Source: Watersipora subatra
Taxonomy: Eukaryota; Bryozoa; Gymnolaemata; Cheilostomatida; Watersiporidae
Assembly: GCF_963576615.1 (NCBI RefSeq)
Contig: NC_088714.1
Location: forward strand, 6,116,670 to 6,180,669
DNA: 64,000 nucleotides
Direction: 5' to 3'
Shown here: positions 50,601 through 62,600 of the stretch, piece by piece
Layout of the letters: each line of letters starts with the position of its first letter
How positions within the stretch are numbered: position 1 is the stretch's first letter
Translations under genes and position numbers: made by a program
The notes under the pieces: generated by a model
Databases searched by the model: none
What the model saw: only the letters and a program-made list of their open reading frames with translations
What the model was told of the DNA's origin: nothing

Positions 50601-53600
50601 GAACTGGAAATATCCTTTTGGGTTTCAATATCCGTATAACCAGCCCACACCATACAACAACCATATTAACTACCATCATAGAAACCCTGCTCTTGCTTCA
50701 GCTCATCAGCACCCCAATTCACAACAGCCATTTAGTGCAACTCCTTCTACTAGTAATAGTTATAGTTCGAATGCGTTTGTCAGTTCAAGCTCGTCTTTAA
50801 ATGCTAACACGGATAGTCATTCAGTACAAAGTACTACAGGAGTTCATGACTTTATGGATAGAAAAGTATCAGAACAGTCTCTTTCATTAGAGGGTAGTAT
50901 CGTAGCTCAAAGTCCATGCGCATCCTTGGGTCATAATCCCAGATCGATACGGAGTGCTAGTCAGGTTATCAGTCCTGTCGGCAGCTCAGCGGCACCGGAG
51001 CCATCCTATAAAAACAGATCTGCTGAACAGAAAGAACAGTGCTCCATTTTTTCCAATGCAAGTCCAACAAGGCCTGTTGCCTCATCTGACAAATCATCCA
51101 AACCGTCGTCAAGGCCTACTACTCCAGTCGGTGTAAACTTTCAAGCTTCAGCTGCTAAACAAACATCAGATTACGACTCATCTAAAAAATCGTCCAAAAA
51201 TTTGCGCGCCAGCACATCTTCTGATAAGTCTGCTCAAGTGAAAGGTGAGCGTGCAGCGAAGTCTGCTTCCAGGTCGGCTGACAGCTCTGTTGTTGGTTCG
51301 TCGATTGGCGACTCAAATATAGCCTCCAGCAAGGAGCTGTCTGTGAATCCTCCAGTAGCCAGTATCAGCGGAGAAACTTTGAGGAAGGTGAAGAAGGAGC
51401 CTGGAAATGACCTTCAAACTGACAGACTTAGTAATAATAATAACAAGATTAAAAAGGTAAGAGTTTTTTGTCTTAATAAAATAGTGCAGAGCTGGCAGAT
51501 AGACTACCGTATGGTTTTGTATTGATAGTCGATTGTTATCTCCCTGACCAATGTTTCCTCATTATGCTTAGCTTTCTCTTCTTACCAAATTATGCATTAC
51601 AATTCACTCATAAGGAGTACAGTTGTTATATTTGTTATACAGTAGCCCGCATTGGGTATGTTCTATTTACTAAGAATATTTTACTGATCTACATGTAAGT
51701 TACAAGTACTGGATTCTTTAGCCTATCAAGCAATGGTGCTATGCTTTGCATGCATTACTGGTGACTAAATGGCTATTACTAGTCTACTATTACTAGTGTA
51801 CTATTTATTATTACTAGTATACTATTGACTATTACTAGTGTATTATTGACTATTGCTAGTATACTATTGACTATAACTAGTGTACTATTGACTATTTCTA
51901 GTATACTATTGACTAATACTAGTGTACTATTGACCATTGCTAGTATACTGTTGACTATTACTAGTGTACTATTAGCTATTTCTAATGCATTGTGTGCTGC
52001 ATTCGTATACCTGGTTATGGGTAATAACTTTGTAGAAACAAGGAAATCTCCAAGGCTTGCTCCAGGGCCGTTCCAGCTCAAGGCACCTGCAGTACCAGCT
52101 GGACAAGGCAGTGAAAATGAGGAGAACAGTACAAGGTGCAGTTCTTATGCTCATCCTTTGGTTTACTTTTCTAGTAACCTGTCAGAACTTGTCAAGTAGT
52201 GTCAATTCCTCTTTATTCCATTGCAGGTCGAAATTATAACATTGAGAACGAGGCCATTGCTTCTGGGTTTCCTGACAGCTGCGAGTTAGAGAGCCTGAAA
52301 GAGGGAGATGCAGGTGAGATAGAAGCTTTGCTGGAAGGTGTAGAGGGTCCTTTCCAGGACCAAGCAAACCAGGTTTGTAATATACGGGAGTACATGTATT
52401 TGTTTTATATGAATTGTAGAAGTAACCTATGAAGCCATCATAGGGTATATCATAGTGTAGTATATCATATGTATATTATGGTGTATATCATATGATCATG
52501 CTATGTTGTATATCATATGGTCATGTTGTATGTATATCATATGCAATATGCTATTTTGTATATCATATGGTCATGTTGTGTTGTATATCATATGGTCATG
52601 TTGTATGTATATCATATGGTCATGTTGTGTTGTACATGTATATCATATGGTCATGTTGTGTTGTATATCATATGGTCATGTTGTGTGTATATCATATGGT
52701 CATGTTGTGTTGTATATCATATGGTCATGTTGTGTTGTATATCATATGATCATGTTGTATGTATATCATATGATCATGTTGTATGTATATCATATGGTCA
52801 TGTTGTGTTGTATATCATATGATCATGTTGTATGTATATCATGTGCAATATGCTGTGTTGTATTATTGCAGTCAGCAGATGCCACCTCTAGTACTTCTTA
52901 CCAAGAGTCGTCTACTCTGCCAATGATCGGTAAAAGGCGCTCCATAGACCAGCAGACTGCTGCAACATCGGATGGCACTAGTGGTACAGTTAACCCAAAC
53001 TCTGGTATCAAAACCAGCGCTTACCTCACCATCATTTCATTCTTCATTTTGTTGTCTAAAAGTCTGTCACCTTGCGCTGTCTGTCACCTTGCGCTGTCTG
53101 TCAGCTTACCTCATGTTTCTGTTGGCAAAATGGTTTTAGAGAAGCCTTCACATTTACAGCTTGGGTATATCTAATGCTGAGTGTTTGGTTGTTGTTGAGC
53201 GAAATGGCATAGATGTGATCAAGATTATTAAATCTTGTATTGTTTGCCAGTACATTTACAGTTTAAGACTTTTGCGAAAATGATGATTTTACAGTTTTAC
53301 ATATAATGGTTTTACATCAGAGGTTAAAGCTATGGCATTGCATGATCATTTTAACTGGGAGTGTATTACAATTTTATCATATACATGATGATGCAATCCG
53401 TTTAATTAATAGCAGAATCCACTCCGGTAGGTAAGCGCCAGAGACAAACAGAGACAGCTGGGCCATCTCCAGTTCTGAAACAAACCAAAAAGCTTAAGAA
53501 GACCGCTTTACCAACCAATCTTTCCATAAAATCTAGGAAGGTGATTATTCTCGTCCCTGAACTGCTTGTATGTCCTTGTTTTGTGTTCACCGGTGCACCA

Positions 53601-56600
53601 TTAACTATTCCTAGTATACTGTTGACTATTGCTAGTATACTGTTGACTATTGCTAATGTAATATCCACTATTACTAGTATACTGTTGACTATTGCTAGTG
53701 TACTATCCACTATTACTAGTCTACTGTTGACTATTGTTAGTCTACTGTTGACTATTCCTGTTAGATTCAGAAGAAGGCTAAGACTGTCACGCCACAAAAG
53801 CAGCAAAAAACATTGAAAGCAAGCGGAAAGCAGAATGCAGTAGGCAAAACAAAAGTGAAGAAAACTTCTACAAAAACTGCTGGAGTATCAGATGAGCTGA
53901 GACAGAGTGCAGGTTCGTTTTTGATCTAAAAAGCCATATTTTATGAATTAGTTTGTATAAAGGTGTAGCATAGGATAACTCCCTTGTCAATAGTTTGTAT
54001 TTAGGTGTGTAGCATAGGATAACTCCCCTAATCACTGGTTTGTATTTAGGTGTGTAGCATAGGATAACTCCCCTAATCACTGGTTTGTATATAGGTATGT
54101 AGCATAGGATAACTCCCTTGTCAATAGTTTGTATAAAGGTGTGTAGTATAGGATAACTCCCTTGTCAATAGTTTGTATTTAGGTGTGTAGCATATGATAA
54201 CTCCCTTAGGCACTGGTTTGTATATAGGTGTGTAGCATAGGATAACTCCCCTAATCACTGGTTTGTATATAGGTGTGTAGCATAGGATAACTCCCCTAGT
54301 CACTGGTTTGTATATAGGTGTGTAGCATAGGATAACTCCCTTGTCAATAGTTTGTATTTAGGTGTGTAGCATAGGATAACTCCCTTGTCAATAGTTTGTA
54401 TTTAGGTGTGTAGCATAGGATAACTCCCCTAGTCACTGGTTTGTATAAAGGTGTGTAGCATAGGATAACTCCCCTAATCACTGGTTTGTATATGGGTATG
54501 TAGCATAGGATAACTCCCTTGTCAATAGTTTGTATTTACGTAGGTGTGTAGCATAGGATAACTCCCCTAGTCGCTAGTTGGCATATAGGTGTATAGCATG
54601 GGATAACTCCCTTGTCATTAGTTTGTATATAGGTGTATAACATGGGATGACTCCCTTGTCACTAGTTTGTATATAGGTGTATAAAATGGGATAACTCCCT
54701 CGTCATTTTTGGCAATTTATGTGTGTAAAAATCTTTTGTACAATTTCAGCCTACTCTATCTGATATTCTGAATGTTTGCTAGCTGTTAAACCGAATACTG
54801 GTGCGTACATGGGTAAGATTTTTCAATATGAGAATCTTGCATGAAATTTGGTGAGGTTTTTTAAACATTTTCAAATTTTAGTATGTCATAATACAACATC
54901 TTATCTCTTATCTATCTAAAACTTTAAAAAGATTTGAAATTGGCCCATTGGTATATTGATGAATTTGTGAAGTCTCATCGGGATGCAAATCTCTGTAACA
55001 AAAGAACAACATTATAGTTATAAGACATTAATGAACTCAGTAGCACAGCATGATGTGACACCCATGTTTACTGACTTGCAGGAATATAGTCCACTGTTTT
55101 AGAGTTTTGCATACTTCATCTCTCTTAGCATGTCTCTCCTCCTGAGTCATATTATAATAATACCTACGACACCACTGAGTGTTGTTTTCGGCTTATTATT
55201 TTTGTTATTTGCAAAGCTCTTGGTAACTTTTGCCTTTCAATTTAGGTGGCATTTTTCTAAAGGCCTATTATAAATGGCATATGTTAGTTGTACCCGTAGC
55301 GTATTATACCAGGTAGCCTACATAGCTATTATATTACTTTATTTCTAAACTGATTCAGTAAAACATTGTTTAGTTGATGTATAAAATTAATACCATATCC
55401 ATTATTAAATTGAAAGAGATTCAATTCAAATAAAAATGCATCAATATGCAGATGCTACAGTCAATAAAGCTATCTATATTTAATGAATGATATTTGAAAT
55501 TTCAATTGTTACCACTTGCACTAATTAAAATTTTGTAATATTTTTGACTTATTAAATTGTTGATAAGTAACATTTGAACTACTAATAATAGATGTTTTAT
55601 GGAATGTGAACAATAATTATTTACTAACATCAGTTGTAATCTGAGCCTAGGTGATATTTTAATGTAGTGTCGTACTATTTATATTACTTAATTATAATAT
55701 AACTAGTATTATTAATATTATTTCATATTTGTAAATAACAATAATTACTATTTAGATTGTAAGTGTAAAGTGTAATTTATAATCAAATAAACAATGGATA
55801 TAATGTAATACATTTTTATTAAAAATATAAAATCTTGTTAGATATTGAAAAATACTATTCAATTTCATGTAAAAATAAATGCGTTAGAAATGATAGTCCG
55901 TTTATATTTATATCGTTAAAAACTAAATTACTTGGTGTTTTTTAATGTTTGCTTTATCATTGTTTACTAGCTTACTATTTACTATCTGTTGTTATTTAGT
56001 AAGAGGTGCACATTAACCTGATTACTAGTGGGAGACAAGCTCATAGAAAACTTACTGCTAGGCTAGGTATTTGTTCACATTGCAAATTGGTAATGAAAAT
56101 GCAGTTATACGTACACTAAAAAGTAATGACTGTGACAATTGTCTTTGCTCATACATATCCTAATCTGTATTACTATATTTAAAAAGGTGTAATGCCAGTC
56201 TATGTTATTAAAATCAACAGGGAGCAATTCACAATGATCTCTTCTACAATTTTCTGTATGTTCTATTTTACAAATGGAGTAGACCATTCTGTTTTTGTTT
56301 GTTGAAGATGGAGACCGGGGTAATCTTAAATTAGCGCTGAATATTCATAGTTGAATTACAGTGTCATATTCAATATGTAATTTTTTCTGTAATGCCAGTG
56401 TTTCAAGGCCAATTATTATTGTAAAAATTGCTAAAAGTCAATTTTTTTATTTTACTACTAGTTTCTCTGGATGAAGTAGTGAAGTACATTATAAAATTTA
56501 TGTACATTATGTAAAAGTACATTATGTAATTATGATTGTTACAAGCGAGCTTAGTACTATCGCGGCAAATTTTAAGGAGAATAAAGGATTGTGAGTTATA

Positions 56601-59600
56601 TCTAAACTATAACAAAAGTTGTTTCACTTTAATTTGAAAATATTTTGGAATTTATATTTTATCTTTACTCAGAGAACAACAACAATGAAGCTGAATGATA
56701 CTTCCCAGATGCATGACCATCGTGACCTCAACGACCAACAAAACTTATTTTAATCTCATTTTTAAGTTAATATCTACTATATAAACGGCAATCATTGTCT
56801 GTCTATCTATCTGTGTATCTGTCCGCTTTATAGAGTACCGTACTTTTCCCACTATTAGCCGCTACTTTTATATAAGGGCGTGTCTATTCTGTGGTTTTTT
56901 CACCGCTAGGGCGCATTAACGGGAATCTCCGGTTAGTACACGCCTCTATTATAATACGTAACCTGCTATTCATCGTAGGGATAGACGATAAATACTGATA
57001 TGCTAATAGTATGAGTTGTCTTCTCGATATATTGAGTCACCGATAACTCCCAAATATGAGCAGTATAAATAAATTACCGTATATGGGGGTCTTTTTTTTC
57101 GATTCGATCGTACGAAGCACTTACCTAATTAATATGAGTAAGTAGTAAAATTAAATTAGTAGTAAATATTAGTAGTGAATTAAATAAAATTTACTACTCT
57201 TTAAATAAATTAATGAGTAGTAAATTACATCTAATTAATATTTACTGCCAACGTGTACCGGGAAGGTCATGTGAACATTTGTTTCTTGCAACCACTAGAA
57301 AAAGGCTGTTCTCTATCTACTATATAAACGGCAATCGTTGTCTATCTGATTGATTGTCCGCCTTATAGAGCGGTCTTTCCTTTTATCGTCGTACGAATTT
57401 CGGTCGTACGAAGCAAACTGAATTAGGTAATATGTGTAGTAACGGTAAATAAATTATAGAGCGGTCTTTCTTTTTCCATTCGGTCGAACGAAGCCAACCG
57501 AATTAATATGAGTACTAATTATCGTAATATCGTAATTTCGTAATATGGACTATTAGCCGCTACTTTTCTCTGACGATTTGAGCCAAGCGGCTTATATAAA
57601 GGTGTGGCGATTCTGTTGTTTTTCTTTCACCGCTCGAGCGCATTAACCGGAATCCCCGGTTAGCACGCTTTTTAAACGGCAAATTTTCTGCCGTGTTTAA
57701 AAGCACCTTTCCTGAGTTCTGCGGCCTATACAAAGGTGTCTATACAGCTATACAAATGTACTATTCATTAAATAAAATAAATTAACCAGTAGTTATTTAC
57801 ATGCAATTAATATTTACTGCCAACGTGTACCGAGAAGGTCACGTAAACGTTTGTTTCTTGGAGCCACTGGAAAAACGCATTTCTCACCTACTAAATTTCC
57901 ACATCAAAAAGGTAAGTGTTTCTTATACGATGTTGTATTGTCTATGAATTGCCACATCTCCACTACTTAATAACGTTGGATTTGCCGCTGTTCGTGTTAG
58001 TGGGTCATGTTCATTTCTTTCAGCAGCTGAGTTACTAATTTTTTTTCCAGCTACGAGTAGGCCTACTGTAACTTACTATTACAGAACTTTCACGAGTACT
58101 CCGAGCGTTGTGATACGCTATTGTGAAAAAAAAGAGAGTAGCTGCTATCGACTTACTGTCACCCTGCATCAGCCATGACCAGCTATACGTTGCCTGCTCA
58201 AAAGTAGGCACACGCCGAAAACTGTTTCTTCATACGCCCGACAGAAAAACCAAAAATGTTGTCTATCCGCATGTGTTGCGTTGAACTAAGGGAGAGAGAG
58301 AGGGAGAGAGAGAGGGAGAGGGGGGAGAGGGAGAGAGAGCGAGGAGGAGAGGGGGGAGAGAAGAGGGAGAGAGAGAGAGGGGAGAGACGGAGAGAGGGAG
58401 AGAAGGAGAGAGAGGGAGAGCGAGGAGGAGAGGGGGGGGGGGAGAGAGAGAGAGGGAGGGAAAGAGAGAGGGAAGAGACGGAGAGAGGGAGAGAAGGAGA
58501 GAGCGAGGAGGAGAGGGGGGGGGAGAGAGAGAGAGGGGGGAGAAAGAGAGAGGGGAGAGACAGAGAGAGAGGGAAAGGGGGAAGAGGGAGGGAGGGAGAG
58601 GGGAGAGACGGAGAGAAGGAGAGAGAGAGGGAAAGCGAGGAGGAGAGGGGGGGGGGGGGGAGAGGGAGAGAAAGAGGGAGGGAGAGAGAGAGGGAAGAGA
58701 GGGAGAGAGGGGAAAGAGGGAGAGATGGAGAGAGGGAGATGTAACTGCATATTTGGAGTTGTTTTACAGTATGAAAGACAACTCTCAATAAACCTTATGC
58801 TGCTCGTGAATCTATTCCTGTAGACGGGTAATGCAGCTAGTTCTTTATATTGTAGAGTTTATGATAGAATAAAATGTGAAGATTATGAAAATGAAGAAAT
58901 TTGTTGTAAAATTACATGTTAAAGTATATTTTCAGTCAAATCTTAATTGGAGGTTCCAAAATCTAGTGATTCTCATAGTGAATAATCTTACCCACATCTA
59001 ATTCATTCATTACATAAGATGCGCTCATTATTTATTTGTCATTTTAGAAGTTAGTCCAGAGGAGTCCTCGTCATTTCCAGCTAAAACACAGGTAATCGTT
59101 CAAGTCAGCTGACGCACAGCTGTATAAGATCTCCAAAATAATGTTACTTTTGTTTCTGTGGAATTTCCCAAGTCATTGTAAGCTAGTTGCAAAAGTCGTT
59201 TGTTGATAAGTAACTTACTTAGTACAATCGACTCTCGACCTAATGTCCCCTCTACATATGACTTAATTTCACCTCTACATATCACTTAATGTCACCTCTA
59301 CATACGACTTAATGTCACCTCTACATACGACTTAATGTTACCTCTACATATGGCTTAATGTCCCTTCTACATATGACTTAATGTTACCTCTACATGTGAG
59401 TTAATGTCCCCTCTACATGTGGCTTAATGTCTCCTCTACATATGACTTAATGTCCCTTCTACATATGACTTAATGTCACCTCTACATATGACTTAATGTC
59501 CCCTCTACATATGACATAATTTCACCTCTACATATGACTTAATGTCACCTCTACATATGACTTAATGTCCCCTCTACATATGGCTTAATTTCACCTTTAC

Positions 59601-62600
59601 ATATGGCTTAATGTCTCCTCTACATATGACTTAATGTCTCCTCTACATATGACTTAATTTCACCTCTACATATGACTTAATGTCACCTCTACATATGACT
59701 TAATGTCTCCTCTACATATGACTTAATGTCCCCTCTACATATGACTTAATGTCTCCTCTACATATGACTTAATGTCACCTCTACATATCACTTAATGTCC
59801 CCTCTACATATGACTTAATGTCACCTCTACATATGACTTAATGTCCTCTCTACATATGACTTAATGTTTCCTCTACATATGACTTAATGTCTCCTCTACA
59901 TATGACTTAATGTCCCCTCTACATATGACTTAACTTCACCTCTGCATATGACTTAATGTCACCTCTACATATGACTTAATGTCACCTCTACATATGACTT
60001 AATGTCTCCTCTACATATGACTTAATGTCACCTCTACATATGACTTAATGTCTCCTCTACATATGACTTAATGTCCCCTCTACATAGGACTTAATGTCCC
60101 CTCTACATATGACTTAATGTCCCCTCTACATATGACTTAATGTCACCTCTACATATGACTTAATGTCTCCTCTACATATGACATAATGTCACCTCTACAT
60201 ATCACTTAATGTCTCCTCTACATATGACTTAATGTCACCTTTACATATCACTTAATGTCTCCTCTACATATGACTTAATGTCCCCTCTACATAGGACTTA
60301 ATGTCCTCTCTACATATGACTTAATGTCCCCTCTACATATGACTTAATGTCCCCTCTACATATGACTTAATGTCCCCTCTACATATGACTTAATTTCACC
60401 TCTACATATGACTTAGTGTCACCTCTACATATGACTTAATGTCACCTCTACATATGACTTAATGTCCCCTCTACATAGGACTTAATGTCCCCTCCACATA
60501 TGACTTAATGTCCCCTCTACATATGACTTAATGTCCCCTCTACAATTGACTTAATGTCCCCTCTACATATGACTTAATGTCACCTCTACATATGACTTAA
60601 TGTCCCCTCTACATATGACTTAATGTCCCCTCTACAATTGACTTAATGTCACCTCTACATATGACTTAATGTCACCTCTACATATGACTTAATGTCCCCT
60701 CTACATATGACTTGATGTCACCTCTACATATCACTTAATGTCTCCTCTACATATGACTTAATGTCTCCTCTACATATGACTTAATTTCACCTCTACATAT
60801 GACTTAATTTCACCTCTACTTATGACTTAATGTCACCTCTACATATGACTTAATGTCCCTTCTACAGATGACTTAATGTCCCCTCTACATAGGACTTAAT
60901 GTCCCCTCTACATATGACTTAATGTCCCCTCTACATATGACTTAATGTCCCCTCTACATATGACTTAATTTCACCTCTACATATGACTTAGTGTCACCTC
61001 TACATATGACTTAATGTCACCTCTACATATGACTTAATGTCCCCTCTACATAGGACTTAATGTCCCCTCCACATATGACTTAATGTCCTCTCTACATATG
61101 ACTTAATGTCTCCTTTACATATGACTTAATGTCCCCTCTACATATGACTTAATGTCCCCTTTACATATGACTTAATGTCTCCTCTACATATGACTTAATT
61201 TCACCTCTACATATGACTTAATGTCACCTCTACATATGACTTAATGTCACCTCTTCATATGACTTAATGTCCCCTCTACATAGGACTTAATGTCCCCTCT
61301 ACATATGACTTAATGTCCCCTCTACATATGACTTAATGTCTCCTCTACATATGACTTAATGTCACCTCTACATATGACTTAATGTCTCCTCTACATATGA
61401 CTTAATGTCCCCTCTACATAGGACTTAATGTCCCCTCTACATATGACTTAATGTCCCCTCTACATATGACTTAATGTCACCTCTACATATGACTTAATGT
61501 CTCCTCTACATATGACTTAATGTCACCTCTACATATCACTTAATGTCTCCTCTACATATGACTTAATGTCACCTTTACATATGACTTAATGTCCCTTCTA
61601 CATATGACCTAATTTCACCTCTACATATGACTTAATGTCACCTCTACATATGACTTAATGTCCCCTCTACATATGACTTAATGTCCCCTCTACAATTGAT
61701 TTAATGTCACCTCTACATATGACTTAATGTCACCTCTACATATGACTTAATGTCCCCTCTACATATGACTTAATGTCACCCCTACGTATGGCTTAATGTC
61801 ACCTCTATGCATGACTTAATGTCGCCTCTATGTATAACTTGATGTCACCTCTATGTATGACTTGATGTCATATCCATGTACGACTTGATGTCACATCCAT
61901 GTACGACTTGAGCCACCTCTATGTATGACTTGATGTCACCGGTGTCTAAGGTGAAGTAACAAAACCTTTTGCTGCATAATTTTTTGATTAGTTTCTTTTA
62001 CATTTTTTACATTTATTTTTTCACAGTTTAATATGTGCCATGTGCTATTACTTACTTTAACTCTTTAATGACGGAGTAAAGTTTTTAAAAAATAGAAAAA
62101 TTTGACACACCCACAGGGATCCTTACATAAGTTCGGAAAGAACTTGTGTAGCAAAAACTGTAAAAAGCATCTGATTCAACACATAATTCACTTTTTAATG
62201 ATGTGTTTGATATTAGGTTTTATTTTATTTTCCTTTTGTGTCAATAGCTCATTTTTAAGTTTTGTTGAAAATATTGGCAACTGAATAGGCTAGGTACTAA
62301 TAATGCTGTCTCTAAATGTAGACAGAAGAGGAAAGCGTCATCTCGCAGCTGCTTGTCATTACTGTACGGGAAGAAAAGATTCGACAGGAGTTGCCCACTC
62401 TTGAGGATTCAATTAACGCTATGACCGCTAAGAAAAAGAACCTTTTAGAGGAACTAAAAAAATTAGAGGAGGAGGTAAGTAAAGAAATATTGAAAAAAGG
62501 GAATAAATGGAGGGGTAATAAAAAACATGGTAGAAGAGGACAAAAAATGTTTTCAAATGTTGCTAACGTAAGAAGTATGGTTGAGCTCTTCTGCTTTACA

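Noticed and set aside
50149-50679. 176-codon minus-strand open frame
   Set aside because: It lies opposite exon 6 and its upstream repeat of the plus-strand gene and shows no family feature.
51779-52199. Frames with a seven-residue hydrophobic repeat (LTITSVL type) on both strands
   Set aside because: They are the 21-bp minisatellite read as protein; a real exon (52036-52135) lies in another frame.
52492-53174. 223-codon open frame rich in Cys, Ile, Ser and Tyr (HMVMLCCISYG repeats)
   Set aside because: Encoded by the 25-bp minisatellite; only the exon 9 part at 52872-52983 is kept, in the frame set by the splice model.
58198-58788. Long overlapping open frames (up to 196 codons) on both strands
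   Set aside because: They follow from the stop-free GA/CT composition of the purine tract; the peptides are only Arg/Glu/Gly or Ser/Leu/Pro.
59229-61940. CRISPR-like appearance of the 23-bp array
   Set aside because: Units follow each other directly with no spacers, and the genome is an animal's.
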